Part shown: positions 13,634 through 23,042 of the stretch, piece by piece
Position numbering within the stretch: the first letter of the stretch is position 1
How the letters are laid out: every line of letters starts with the position of its first letter
Assembly: GCA_900769985.1 (NCBI GenBank)
Contig: CAAGIS010000004.1
Coordinates: 1 to 33,371 of the forward strand
DNA from: Spirochaetia bacterium
Lineage (GTDB): Bacteria > Spirochaetota > Spirochaetia > Treponematales > Treponemataceae
DNA: 33,371 nucleotides
Reading direction: 5' to 3'
Translations under genes and position numbers: made by a program
The notes under the pieces: model-generated
The model's database searches: none
What the model saw: the letters and a program-made list of their open reading frames with translations, nothing else
What the model was told of the DNA's origin: nothing

Positions 13634-14329
13634 TTATTTACAGCCCCATTGCTGATAGTACGAATCAAGTTCTTTTTTAAGTTCAGCAGTGATAAGGCCT
13701 GAATCGTCTTCTTTATAAAGATATTCAATTACGTCATTCATTGTAACGATTGCTTTTGCAGGAAAGCCGTATTTTTCGCTGATTGTATCAAGTGCCGATT
13801 TTTCTGAATCCTGCGCTTTTTCCATTCTGTTTAACGAAACCATTTCGCCGACAATTTTTATTGCGCCGCTTTGAGTTTCCTGTGCCTTGATTTTTGGGTA
13901 AGTTTCTTCGATCGATTTTCCTGATGTCGTTACGTCTTCTATAATTACGACTCTGTCACCGTCTTTTATGCAGTAACCTAAGAGACCGCCTTTGTCTGCG
14001 CCGTGGTCTTTGTCTTCTTTTCTGTCTGCGCAGTATTTTAATTCTTTTCCATAGAGATTGCTGTAAGCTATGCATGTTGCAACGCTGAGCGGAATTCCTT
14101 TGTATGCCGGCCCAAAGAGAACGTCAAAGTCATCTCCGAAATTATCATGAATTGCATGTGCATAAAAAGTTCCGAGTTTTGCAAGCTGGCTTCCTGTAAC
14201 GAAAGAACCTGCATTAAAAAAGAACGGAGAATGTCTGCCGCTTTTTAAAGTAAAGCTTCCGAATTTTAAAGCATTGCTGCTTACCATAAAATCAATAAAA
14301 TCTTTTTTATACTGTTCCATAAAAAGCAT
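13634..14329 (-). CDS. pyrE: Orotate phosphoribosyltransferase
   Basis: This enzyme (231 residues from the outer ATG) transfers ribose-5-phosphate from PRPP to orotate, the fifth step of UMP synthesis. Seen: FTLKSGRHSPFFFNAG near the N-terminus, FGPAYKGIPL, the flexible loop ADRKEDKDHG and the PRPP motif VVIIEDVTTSGKS (127-139). An inner ATG at 14320 (MEQYKKDFIDF) is an equally good start and resembles many PyrE N-termini. Neither has a clear ribosome site. No other pyr genes are adjacent. It is separated from the barrel gene by the shared terminator and diverges from the cyclase gene. Confidence 0.9.
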   Translation of the reverse strand: MLFMEQYKKDFIDFMVSSNALKFGSFTLKSGRHSPFFFNAGSFVTGSQLAKLGTFYAHAIHDNFGDDFDVLFGPAYKGIPLSVATCIAYSNLYGKELKYCADRKEDKDHGADKGGLLGYCIKDGDRVVIIEDVTTSGKSIEETYPKIKAQETQSGAIKIVGEMVSLNRMEKAQDSEKSALDTISEKYGFPAKAIVTMNDVIEYLYKEDDSGLITAELKKELDSYYQQWGCK

Positions 14330-14453
14330 AATATCAGTTTGGTGCTTTTTTTTCTACTGGCAGAGGAAAAACTATAATACAGAAAATTCAAGAAATAATA
14401 AATTTGTGCCGATAAAATAAAGATAGGGGATTTTTTTGCAGTCTGGAGAAAAT

Positions 14454-16925
14454 ATGAGTCAGCATTTAGTTGGAGTTTTGTTAAAAGATAAAAATTTTGT
14501 TCCGCTTTGCAGTGCAGCTGAAAAGGATTTGTCAAAACCTGTTTTTGCTTATAAAGATGATTTTGATAAATCTCAGATTCCTGTGTATATCTGCAAGATG
14601 AAATCAGAAAAAGACATTGAAAAAATTTATAAAATCGGTGAACTGAAAATTTCTGATTTTTATTTTGAACAGTTAAAGCTGAATGAACAGGACAGCAGAG
14701 AAGATAAAAAAGTAATTAAAATTATTTCTACTCTGTCAGATTCCGGCGAGCTTGCAATAACTTTGGATATCGGCGATTTTTATGTTTTTAAGCCTTTGAA
14801 AGTTTATGAGGCAAATATTTTTGAAGAACTTGCAAAAAAGGAATTTGAAGAACGTGAAAATTCTTTGCTTGATTACGGCGACTTTATAAAATGCAGTTCA
14901 AGTTCTGGTTTTTTGTTGCCGGAAGAAGATTTGACTGCCGGCGGAAACCAGATTTTAAAAGAACACGAAATTGAGCCTGACGACAAGCACTCGGGTAAAA
15001 AAGCAAAAAAAGCCGATGCAGAAAAAGATGAATATTATGAACTTGCAGGAAGTGCGACAAGAACAAGATTTACAATCGGCGGAAAACTGATTGCGATGAT
15101 TACGTTTATTCTGCTTATTGCTGTCAGCACTATTTTGTATCTTGTTTCGTATTACGTTTCAAAAGATGTTTTGAAAAATGCAGAGATGAATAATTTTTCT
15201 GTGAACGAGCAGACCTCAAATTCAATTCAAAAGAAAATTGAAAATATCAGCGACAATGCACTGCTTTTTTTGAGCTTGTATTTTTCTTCGATTGATGATC
15301 CTAAAATGCGCAATAACGTAATTTCAAATTTCTTTGAACGCAATCAGGATATTGTGGCTTTATTCCTTCCAGAAGAAAACGAAATTCTAAATAATAAATT
15401 TCTTGTCGTAAACGGAATCTCAAAAGAAAATATTTTAAATGTAATAAGCGCTAATAAAAGTTCAATTGAAAATGCCAAAAAGGGCTTGTGCGAAATAAAA
15501 AATGTCAGTCACATTTTAAATACAAAGACAGCGGCGCTTTTCTTTCCTGTAGAATTTGAAACAGCAGAAAATCCAGAATTGCATTTTGAACCGATTGCCG
15601 TAATTTTTTCTACAGATTTTTTTGAAGGTGTCTGCGGTACAAATTCAATTTATACGAATTTTATAGTAGATAAAGATGGCTGCCTACTTTCTGGGCTTGA
15701 TTCTGAAAAAGTGCTTAACTGTCAGAGCGCAGACGATTATGAAGTCGTTCATAAGTATTTAAATTCTTCTGCGAATAATGCGCAAATAAGATTTGTTCAT
15801 GATGACACTGATTATTACGGGGCTTTTAAAAGACTTGATTCTGCAAACTGCGGTGTAATAACTTTAGTTCCGACTTCAATCGTTCTTGAGCCTGTTTTTA
15901 TTACGATTGTCCGTAACGCTTATCTTGCGCTTGCTGTTCTTGCTTTGACTGTAATCGTAATCTGGTTTTTTGCAAAGTCAATCAGTAATCCGATAAAGGC
16001 ATTGAGTGTAGCTTCGCTGCGGATTAAAAACGGCGATTATAAAATAAATATAAAACCGCATACACACGATGAACTTGCATTGCTGACGACAAGCTTTGTT
16101 GATATGAGCAAGGGACTTGCAGAGCGTGAAAGGTTAAAAGATTCGTTCGGTCGTTTTACAAATAAAGCTGTTGCAGAAAAAGCAATGCGTGGTGAACTTG
16201 TACTTGGTGGCGAAACAAAATTTGTTACAATCTTTTTTAGCGACATCAGAAGTTTTACTGCTATAAGTGACAAACTGAGTGCAAATCAAGTTGTAGATTT
16301 CTTGAACGAATATATGACTAGAATGGTAAAGTGCGTAACTGCAACAGGCGGATTTATTGACAAATATATTGGAGATGCAATCATGGCAACATGGGGAACT
16401 CCGATTTCTACAGGTACTCCGAAACAGGATGCAATTAATTCAATACGCTGTGCACTGATGATGCGCTCTGAATTGATTTCGTTTAACAAAGACAGGGGAA
16501 CGCCTGATAAACCGATTATCAAAATCGGATGCGGTATCAACTCAGGGAATGTCGTTGCCGGTCAGATTGGTTCATCTGAGCGAATGGAATATACTTGTAT
16601 CGGCGATACTGTAAATGTTGCTTCTAGAACAGAAAGCCTTAACAAACCTTTTTGTACTGACATTTTGATTACGGAAGATACGTATCAGCTTGTAAAAGAT
16701 GTCGTCACTGTAGAAAAACTGCGGCCTGTAAAAGTTAAGGGAAAAGAAAACCCGATGGATATGTATGCCGTAATCAATATGCCTGATGAGCAGGACATTC
16801 CTGGAGCAGGACCTTTGGGATTTAAAACGTTGGCGCAGGTCAGGGAAGCTTTAGGTTTTGCTGAACCGCAGTTAGATGGTGTTGATTTAAATGAAGAAGA
16901 AAAGAAATTCAAGATTCAAGGTTAA
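14454..16925 (+). CDS. Membrane-bound class III adenylate cyclase with HAMP domain
   Basis: This 823-residue protein has a long N-terminal cytoplasmic part (about 1-210) without recognised domain, TM1 (about 212-235), a periplasmic sensor region (about 236-487), TM2 (about 488-510), HAMP (about 510-560) and a catalytic domain (about 575-770). Catalytic features: FFSDIRSFT and IGDAIMA (metal aspartates), Lys in DKYIGD and Thr in EYTCIGDTVN (the K/T pair that selects ATP), NVASR (transition-state Asn and Arg). It should make cAMP in response to an envelope signal. ATG 14454 is chosen because GGAG lies 6 nt upstream. A TTG 18 nt earlier is weaker. The next gene (FecR) starts inside its 3' end, so they are translationally coupled. 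Confidence 0.88.
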   Translation: MSQHLVGVLLKDKNFVPLCSAAEKDLSKPVFAYKDDFDKSQIPVYICKMKSEKDIEKIYKIGELKISDFYFEQLKLNEQDSREDKKVIKIISTLSDSGELAITLDIGDFYVFKPLKVYEANIFEELAKKEFEERENSLLDYGDFIKCSSSSGFLLPEEDLTAGGNQILKEHEIEPDDKHSGKKAKKADAEKDEYYELAGSATRTRFTIGGKLIAMITFILLIAVSTILYLVSYYVSKDVLKNAEMNNFSVNEQTSNSIQKKIENISDNALLFLSLYFSSIDDPKMRNNVISNFFERNQDIVALFLPEENEILNNKFLVVNGISKENILNVISANKSSIENAKKGLCEIKNVSHILNTKTAALFFPVEFETAENPELHFEPIAVIFSTDFFEGVCGTNSIYTNFIVDKDGCLLSGLDSEKVLNCQSADDYEVVHKYLNSSANNAQIRFVHDDTDYYGAFKRLDSANCGVITLVPTSIVLEPVFITIVRNAYLALAVLALTVIVIWFFAKSISNPIKALSVASLRIKNGDYKINIKPHTHDELALLTTSFVDMSKGLAERERLKDSFGRFTNKAVAEKAMRGELVLGGETKFVTIFFSDIRSFTAISDKLSANQVVDFLNEYMTRMVKCVTATGGFIDKYIGDAIMATWGTPISTGTPKQDAINSIRCALMMRSELISFNKDRGTPDKPIIKIGCGINSGNVVAGQIGSSERMEYTCIGDTVNVASRTESLNKPFCTDILITEDTYQLVKDVVTVEKLRPVKVKGKENPMDMYAVINMPDEQDIPGAGPLGFKTLAQVREALGFAEPQLDGVDLNEEEKKFKIQG

Positions 16926-19404
16926 AGATTTTATTGCAGTTTTAGTTTCTCTTTCTCTCTGTGCTTTTTGGATTTTTCTTTTTATCCGTGATATTAACCG
17001 CGAGGAAAAAAAAGAAAATGAACAGAGTATTGCAATTGTTACGAATCAGGAAAATAATGCCGAGCGTAAATTTGTAAACCGCACTGTCTGGACAAGAATA
17101 AAAACGCAGACACAATTATATAATGGGGACTACATCAGAATTGAACCGAATGCTTCTTCGGAAATAGAATTTGCTGACGGAACAAAAGTTTCGATTGCTG
17201 AAAATTCACTTGTACAGATTTTTATTGATGAAGACGGAAATTACGCAACGCTTTCTAATGGAGGTGGAATTGTCGTAGACTCTACAAAAGGCTCTTCTAA
17301 ATTTTTTATGATTACGGAGCAGGGTAAAAAAGTAAATATTGAAACAGGTTCTGTAATTTCTGTTGAAAGCTCTTCTGAAAAAATTGACGTAACTGTCCAG
17401 AAAGGGCGGGCATCTTATACAGACAAAGACGGTGTTGAAAGTTTTGCAACAAACGGCAGCGGCCTTGTCATCAATGAAGATGAAACTACGGAACGCAAGA
17501 TGATTGTCGTTTTAAATCCCGTGCAGAATTCAAAACTGATGAATTCTACAGACGGAGATTACGGCATTCAGTTTAGCTGGAGCAAAAATAATTCATTTAT
17601 AAAAAACGTAAAAATTGAAATTGCCAGGGATGCTGATTTTAAAATTGAACCAAGGGAATACATAAGGTCTGCCGACAGTGCAGAAACTTTTATTGAACTT
17701 CCAAACGGAATTTATTACTGGCGGCTGACTGCCCAAAACGAAAAAGGCAGCGATTTGTCAAAAAGTGTTCAAAGCGGAAAATTTCATATTTTTGACGGAA
17801 CAAAACCAAAACTTATTTCGCCGTCATTTGATGAAAAAATTTTTAGGTCGCAGAATGATTTGCCTGTTTCTTTTAAATGGGAACAAAAGTATTTTGCAGA
17901 GTTCTACGAAATTACAATTGCAAAAAATCCTGAACTTACAATGCCGGTTATAAACCAGAATGTTTTTGATGGAAACGTTCAGTATAATTTGCAAGAAGGA
18001 ACTTATTACTGGTCAGTCAGGACATTCTATGGTTTTAACAATTACGGATTCGGGAAAAGTTCTAATGTTTCAAAATTTGAAATCAAGGCAAAAGAAGAAT
18101 TGTCAGCTCCAGTCGTTTTTGCGCCCGAAAGCAATTCTGTTTTTTACAGACCGCGTAAATTTGCAAAACCGAAAACTGCAGCAGGTGAAAACATTTATTT
18201 TTCATGGAAAAACGAAAACAGATTTTCTGAATATGATTTTACTCTAGCTAAAGACAAAGACTTTGCTTCGATTATAAAGCAGGAAAAGTTAAAAGATAAT
18301 TTTTACTTTATTCCGATTTCTGATTTGACAGAAGACATAACTTATTACTGGAAAATATCTGCAAAAACTGTAAACGGAAAAACTACGAAAGACTCAAACG
18401 TTTTTACTTTTGTTATCGACTCAAATAAAGTGCTCGAAGAAAAACTTCTTTATCCTCCTGATGGAATTCATTTTTCAGAGGACGAAATAAAAGCCAGCCA
18501 GTTCCTGTGGAAAATGGACGAAGCAGAATTTTATATTTTTGAAATTTGTAAAGACAAAAATTTTTCAAGCCCGGAAATTCAAAAAGAAACGGAAGTTGAG
18601 TCTGTTACTGACATTGCATTGCCGCCGGGTGTCTGGTACTGGCGCGTTCTTGACGGAAACGAAAAAGAGCGTGCAACAAAAACAGGTGTCTTTGTCGTAG
18701 ATGAACCGCCACACATTCCGCTTCCTGTAGAACTTGTCACGCCAAAAGATAAAATTGTTTTTAAAGGCGAAACTGTTTTAAAAACGCCTGTTGAATTTGA
18801 ATGGCAGAGTAATGAAAAAATAAAATCTGCAGTTTTTGTTTTAAAAAAGAAAAACGGCAAAGGCCAGTTTGAAAATTTTATAACGCGCAATTCCCTTTCT
18901 AAAACGCAGTCTGTAGTCCGCCTTACAAGCGGCAGCTATATCTGGAAAATTAATGCCACAGCATCTGACGGAACTGATATTTCGTCTTCTGAGAGAAGTT
19001 TTGAAGTTTTGCAGCCGGCAAGACTTCCTGCACCTGTTCTTTTAAAGCCTGAACAGAAAACTGTTTTTGATACTGAATATCTAAAAACAAATTCTAATAT
19101 TCTGTTTAAATGGCAGAAAGTTCCTGATGCGACAGGATATTTGTTTTTAATTCAAAAGAAAGACGGTAATAATTTTTCTACGATTGTAAAAAAGAGTTTC
19201 AGTTCCGGCGTACAGAGTTATTTGTTTGATGACATTTCGCTTTTGAGTAATGGAAATTTTGTCTGGAGTGTTACGGCAGAAAACCGTGCTGACGACGGAT
19301 TTTTAATTCAAAGCGGAAATCCTGCATCAAATGAATTTAGTATACAAGTTCAACTTCCCGGAAAAATACAGATAAAAGACGTGGGTGCGCAATATGGTGA
19401 GTAA
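16891..19404 (+). CDS. FecR-domain protein with six Ig/FN3-like repeats
   Basis: This 837-residue membrane-anchored protein has one N-terminal TM (about 14-33), a FecR domain (about 45-190: a DGTKVSIAENSLVQI strand pattern) and then six repeats of roughly 100 residues, each ending in an aromatic signature (YYWRL near 275, YYWSV 372, YYWKI 485, WYWRV 582, YIWKI 683, FVWSV 790). The repeats look like Ig or fibronectin type III folds. FecR domains are best known as anti-sigma regulators but here no sigma factor is present. In many spirochaetes and deltaproteobacteria they occur beside CHASE2 or other cyclases, without assigned function. The gene overlaps the cyclase by 35 nt and the next gene by 11 nt. 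A periplasmic scaffold or sensor partner of the cyclase is inferred. Confidence 0.8.
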   Translation: MKKKRNSRFKVKDFIAVLVSLSLCAFWIFLFIRDINREEKKENEQSIAIVTNQENNAERKFVNRTVWTRIKTQTQLYNGDYIRIEPNASSEIEFADGTKVSIAENSLVQIFIDEDGNYATLSNGGGIVVDSTKGSSKFFMITEQGKKVNIETGSVISVESSSEKIDVTVQKGRASYTDKDGVESFATNGSGLVINEDETTERKMIVVLNPVQNSKLMNSTDGDYGIQFSWSKNNSFIKNVKIEIARDADFKIEPREYIRSADSAETFIELPNGIYYWRLTAQNEKGSDLSKSVQSGKFHIFDGTKPKLISPSFDEKIFRSQNDLPVSFKWEQKYFAEFYEITIAKNPELTMPVINQNVFDGNVQYNLQEGTYYWSVRTFYGFNNYGFGKSSNVSKFEIKAKEELSAPVVFAPESNSVFYRPRKFAKPKTAAGENIYFSWKNENRFSEYDFTLAKDKDFASIIKQEKLKDNFYFIPISDLTEDITYYWKISAKTVNGKTTKDSNVFTFVIDSNKVLEEKLLYPPDGIHFSEDEIKASQFLWKMDEAEFYIFEICKDKNFSSPEIQKETEVESVTDIALPPGVWYWRVLDGNEKERATKTGVFVVDEPPHIPLPVELVTPKDKIVFKGETVLKTPVEFEWQSNEKIKSAVFVLKKKNGKGQFENFITRNSLSKTQSVVRLTSGSYIWKINATASDGTDISSSERSFEVLQPARLPAPVLLKPEQKTVFDTEYLKTNSNILFKWQKVPDATGYLFLIQKKDGNNFSTIVKKSFSSGVQSYLFDDISLLSNGNFVWSVTAENRADDGFLIQSGNPASNEFSIQVQLPGKIQIKDVGAQYGE

Positions 19405-21142
19405 TAAAAAAAATATTTTAATTTTACTTTCGCTTATACAATTGAATTTTATTTTACCGGCAGAAAATTTTTCTGATGAAAAAGAAGGACCGCAGAAGCA
19501 GCCTGAAAAAAAAGAATTCGTGCAGGAAATTCAATGGACAAAAGATAAATTTGCTACAGAGTATGAAGTTGAAATTCAAGATGAAAATTACGATACGATT
19601 CTGACAAAGAGGACAAAAGAAACAAGGCTTTCGTTTTCGTTAAGTCACGGCTGGTACAGGTACAGAATTTTTGTTTTTGATTTATTCGGAAAGCGCTCTC
19701 AAAGTACGGACTGGATTGAATTTGAAATTTTAAAAGCTGTTCAGCCTGTACTTTATGATTTTGAAGAAAAAGAGATTTTTATAGAGCCCGGTACGCAGCC
19801 TGAAATTTTGCTTTCTGTTTCTGGGTTTTATGAAGATACAAAATTATATTTAATGCAGTACGACAGAAAAAAAGTTTTTGACGTAGAAATTCTCTCGCTT
19901 GAAAAAAATAAATTTTCTTCTGAAGGAGATTCAATTTGCAAAGTAAAAATCAAGACTACGGAACTTCTTGATAAAAAATATTTTTTCAGGGCAGAAAATC
20001 CAGGTGAGCAGATTTTTGAAGGCGCAGAGTTTAAAATCAAATTTATAAACCGTCCTGTAATCGTAAATTTTGAGCCTGGTTTTGTATATGCAATCAAAGG
20101 TACTTCAGTTCAGTTAAAACTTACAGTCCAAAATTTAGAAAGTAATGCAAAGTTTTTTTTAATTTCTGAAGCCGGAAAAAAAATGAGATGCGAGGTAGAA
20201 GAAATTTCAAAAGATGAATTTAATTCTTTTGTTACGATATCGTGCACTACGGCAGAGGCAGGCAAGTTTGCAATTCAAGTTGAAAACGACGAACGCTTTT
20301 TTGACAGGGCGGAAGGCTTTGTAATAAATCATGCAGTACAGCCGAGAATAACGAGCGTTAAAGACGGAAGTTTTAATATAAGTTCGATAAAAAATTTTAG
20401 CGTTGAATTTGGGGCTACTGGAATTGACGATTCTTCTGTTGTTCGTCTTATTCCGAAAAGTAAAAGCGAAAAAGAAAAACCTGTTACTGCAAAATCTCTT
20501 GTTCAAAACGAAAGCGGAAATTACACTGCATATTTTAACTCGGCTTCTTTAAGTTCTATTGAATATGCGCTTGAAATTTCTAATGCAGGCGGCTTTAAAG
20601 ATTCGGCAGGGACTTTTTCGCTTTCTGTAATGCAGGCGGTTGATTTAAATCTTGGGCTTGGAGTTTATTCGGGAACTGTGATTCTGCTTTACAATGATGT
20701 TTTGCCTGATTATACTCATTCAACTTTTTCGCTTGGTGCTCTGGGGCAGGTTTCTGTAATTCCGATGAAGTACGCTTTTGGGTATTTTGGCTTCGGGTTT
20801 TCTTTAATGGGTTCTTACTGGGATAAAAACGACGGTTCAAAAGAAAGTACGATTTATTCCGGGCTTGGAATTTTTGAACTCTTATATCAAAAACCGTTTT
20901 TAAAAGAAAAACTTCGCGTGCAGGTTGCTTTGGGCGGCGGCTACTCTGTTTTTGGTCACAACAGCACTGACGGCGAGCGCGAAACTGCTCAATGTCCTGT
21001 TTTTAAAAGTGGTGTTTCTTTTATCTGGTATCCTGCAAAACATTTTTATGTTGAACTTGGTGCAAGCTACTTTCATTTATTTGCAAAAGAAAATTATTCA
21101 GGACTTATTGTTCCTCAGATTGCTGTAGGTGCAAGGCTGTAA
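19394..21142 (+). CDS. Secreted Ig-repeat protein with C-terminal barrel-like domain
   Basis: This 582-residue protein has a signal peptide (about 5-24, ending near PAEN). The first 110 residues repeat the fold of the preceding FecR protein (IQWTKDKFATEYEVEIQD... WYRYRIFVFD). Further strand-rich segments follow (about 115-415). The last 170 residues are glycine/aromatic alternating strands (LGLGVYSGTVILLY ... QIAVGARL), as in outer-membrane barrels. It might link the outer membrane to the periplasmic repeats of its neighbour. ATG 19394 is preferred over GTG 19385. Both lie inside the FecR gene, so translation is coupled. No known family is assigned. Confidence 0.7.
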   Translation: MVSNKKNILILLSLIQLNFILPAENFSDEKEGPQKQPEKKEFVQEIQWTKDKFATEYEVEIQDENYDTILTKRTKETRLSFSLSHGWYRYRIFVFDLFGKRSQSTDWIEFEILKAVQPVLYDFEEKEIFIEPGTQPEILLSVSGFYEDTKLYLMQYDRKKVFDVEILSLEKNKFSSEGDSICKVKIKTTELLDKKYFFRAENPGEQIFEGAEFKIKFINRPVIVNFEPGFVYAIKGTSVQLKLTVQNLESNAKFFLISEAGKKMRCEVEEISKDEFNSFVTISCTTAEAGKFAIQVENDERFFDRAEGFVINHAVQPRITSVKDGSFNISSIKNFSVEFGATGIDDSSVVRLIPKSKSEKEKPVTAKSLVQNESGNYTAYFNSASLSSIEYALEISNAGGFKDSAGTFSLSVMQAVDLNLGLGVYSGTVILLYNDVLPDYTHSTFSLGALGQVSVIPMKYAFGYFGFGFSLMGSYWDKNDGSKESTIYSGLGIFELLYQKPFLKEKLRVQVALGGGYSVFGHNSTDGERETAQCPVFKSGVSFIWYPAKHFYVELGASYFHLFAKENYSGLIVPQIAVGARL

Positions 21143-21189
21143 TTTGAAGTCGGCATTGACAGGCTGAGAGTACACTGAGAGTAAACTGG

Positions 21190-21218
21190 TTGTCAAAAAG
21201 CCTGTATTCTGTTATCAT
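21190..21218 (+). promoter_or_regulatory. Promoter for fabD-fabG
   Basis: TTGTCA at 21190-21195, a 17-nt spacer and TATCAT at 21213-21218. Start near 21225 falls inside the inverted repeat that follows. Confidence 0.55.
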
Positions 21219-21220
21219 TG

Positions 21221-21251
21221 TTAATGACATTTTTTATAAAATTGTCATTAA
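21221..21251. promoter_or_regulatory. Inverted repeat at the fab transcription start, likely operator
   Basis: TTAATGACA (21221-21229) and TGTCATTAA (21243-21251) form a perfect 9-bp dyad with a 13-bp A+T spacer, directly downstream of the -10 box. Position suggests a repressor site. The sequence does not match the FapR or FabT operators I know. Confidence 0.5.
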
Positions 21252-21287
21252 TAATTTTGTATTTAATGAGAATTTGGAGGTCATATA

Positions 21288-22238
21288 ATGGCAAAGTATG
21301 CTTTTTTGTTTCCGGGTCAGGGCGCTCAGGCTCCCGGCATGATGAAAGATATTTGTGAAGCGGTGCCTGAAAGCCGCAAAGTTTTGGACGATATTTCTGC
21401 AATTTGGGGAAAAGACGTTGCAAAACTTATGTGGGAAACAGAAGCTGACGAATTGAGCCGGAGTGATAACAGCCAAATGGCAATAACTGCTGCAAGTATC
21501 GCTGTCGTAAAAGCTCTTGAAATAAAGGGAATAAAACCAAGCGCTGCAATGGGATTTTCTCTTGGAGAGTTTCCTGCATTGTATGCTGCAGGAGTTCTTT
21601 CTTTTGAAGACGTAATTAAAGTAGTTGCAAAACGCGGTTCTATAATGCAGGCTGTGTGTGAACAGATTGCAGCTGAAAACTCAGGTCATGCGCCTGGAAT
21701 GTCTGCAGTAATCGGACTTTCTCCTGAACAGGTAAAAGAAATCGCATCTAAATGTGAAAACGTATATGCTGCAAATATGAACAGCCCTGTACAGACAGTA
21801 TTAAGCGGAACTTTTGACGGTCTTACTCAGGCAGAAGCTCTTGCAAAAGAAGCTGGTGCGCGCCGTGCACTTCGTCTTGCAGTTGCAGGTCCGTTCCATT
21901 GTCCTTTAATGCAGCGTGCGGCAGATGAATTTGAAAAAGCAATTGCAGACGTTAAATTTAATAATCCTGAAATTGCATTGTTCTCAAACGTAACAGGAAA
22001 GCGTGCAGAAAACGGTGAAGAAATTAAAAAGAATGCTGTTTTGCATTTGACACATCCTGTTTTGTGGACTGACGAAGAAAAAGTTTTGTTTGATATGATG
22101 GAAGCTGACGGCGGCGAATGGAAACTTTTTGAACCGGGTCCTGGAAAAGTTTTGACAGGTCTCTGGGCAAAATCCGGGCTTGAAGAAAAATATTCAGCTT
22201 CTGCAATTAATTCAGTTGAAAATCTGAATTCACTTTAA
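21288..22238 (+). CDS. fabD: Malonyl-CoA:ACP transacylase
   Basis: This 316-residue enzyme loads malonyl groups onto acyl carrier protein for fatty-acid elongation in the cytoplasm. Motifs: FPGQGAQ (8-14), the nucleophile in GFSLGEF with Ser91, the MQ segment after KRGSI, and GPFHCPL with catalytic His204. The residue before the nucleophile is Phe where most FabD enzymes have His (GHSLGE), a tolerable change seen in some relatives. TTGGAGG lies 7 nt before ATG. It is followed by fabG after 32 nt with its own ribosome site, forming a fabD-fabG operon. Expression is probably controlled by the dyad at 21221-21251. Confidence 0.93.
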   Translation: MAKYAFLFPGQGAQAPGMMKDICEAVPESRKVLDDISAIWGKDVAKLMWETEADELSRSDNSQMAITAASIAVVKALEIKGIKPSAAMGFSLGEFPALYAAGVLSFEDVIKVVAKRGSIMQAVCEQIAAENSGHAPGMSAVIGLSPEQVKEIASKCENVYAANMNSPVQTVLSGTFDGLTQAEALAKEAGARRALRLAVAGPFHCPLMQRAADEFEKAIADVKFNNPEIALFSNVTGKRAENGEEIKKNAVLHLTHPVLWTDEEKVLFDMMEADGGEWKLFEPGPGKVLTGLWAKSGLEEKYSASAINSVENLNSL

Positions 22239-22270
22239 TTTAATGTTATTATTATAATGGGAGAAAAATT

Positions 22271-23017
22271 ATGAAAATGCTTGAAAATAAAAAGGCACTT
22301 GTAACAGGTTCAAGCCGTGGTATCGGAAGAAAAATCGTTGAGGTGTTCCTTGCAAACGGTTGTGAAGTTTGGGGACTTTGTACTAAACCTTCTAAAGCAA
22401 AAGAAGAACTTGAAAAATGTGCTTCTGACAATGGTGTTGCATTCCATGAAATTTGCTGTGACTGTGGAGATGCTGCTGCACTTAAAGAATGTATTAAAGG
22501 TGCTCTTGAAGCTTCTGGCGGTTTTGATGTTCTTGTTAACAATGCAGGAATTACACGCGACGGTCTTTCTTTTGCAATGCCAATGGAAAACTGGCAGGAC
22601 GTTATCAATGTAAACCTTACAGGTCCATTCGTAATCAACCAGCTCGTATCTTACGACATGATTCACAAGAAAAAGGGATCAATCATTAACATGGCTTCTA
22701 TCTCTGGTGTTCACGGAGAAGCAGGTCAGGTAAATTATTCTGCATCAAAAGCAGGTCTTATCGGTATGACAAAAGCTCTTGCAAAAGAAATCGGTAAGAG
22801 AAAAGTTCGCGTAAATGCAGTTGCACCTGGATTTATTGCAACAGAAATGACAGACGCAGTTCCAGAAAATATCAGAAATGAATGGGTTAAAATTATTCCT
22901 ATGAATCGTGCAGGAACAGTTGAAGAAGTTGCCGGTGTATGCCTCTTCCTCGCAAGTGATTTGTCTACTTATGTTACAGGTCAGGTAATCGGCGTAGACG
23001 GAGGAATGGGCGCATAA
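22271..23017 (+). CDS. fabG: 3-oxoacyl-ACP reductase
   Basis: This 248-residue short-chain dehydrogenase performs the first NADPH reduction in the fatty-acid cycle. It has TGSSRGIG (12-19, cofactor loop), NNAG (90-93), Ser143, and Tyr156 with Lys160 in YSASK. The C-terminal VTGQVIGVDGGMGA is typical of FabG. GGGAGA lies upstream of ATG. Codon choice is noticeably regular (many GCA, GGT and CTT), consistent with higher expression than the neighbouring envelope genes. No acpP or fabF gene is adjacent. No clear terminator follows. Confidence 0.94.
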   Translation: MKMLENKKALVTGSSRGIGRKIVEVFLANGCEVWGLCTKPSKAKEELEKCASDNGVAFHEICCDCGDAAALKECIKGALEASGGFDVLVNNAGITRDGLSFAMPMENWQDVINVNLTGPFVINQLVSYDMIHKKKGSIINMASISGVHGEAGQVNYSASKAGLIGMTKALAKEIGKRKVRVNAVAPGFIATEMTDAVPENIRNEWVKIIPMNRAGTVEEVAGVCLFLASDLSTYVTGQVIGVDGGMGA

Positions 23018-23042
23018 CTTTGTTCCCAATGCTTGTAAAGAA

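Noticed and set aside
14436..14453. Earlier TTG start of the HAMP cyclase
   Set aside because: ATG at 14454 has GGAG at good distance.
16891..19404. FecR protein as anti-sigma factor
   Set aside because: No sigma-factor gene or cytoplasmic anti-sigma domain is near. The context is a cyclase operon.
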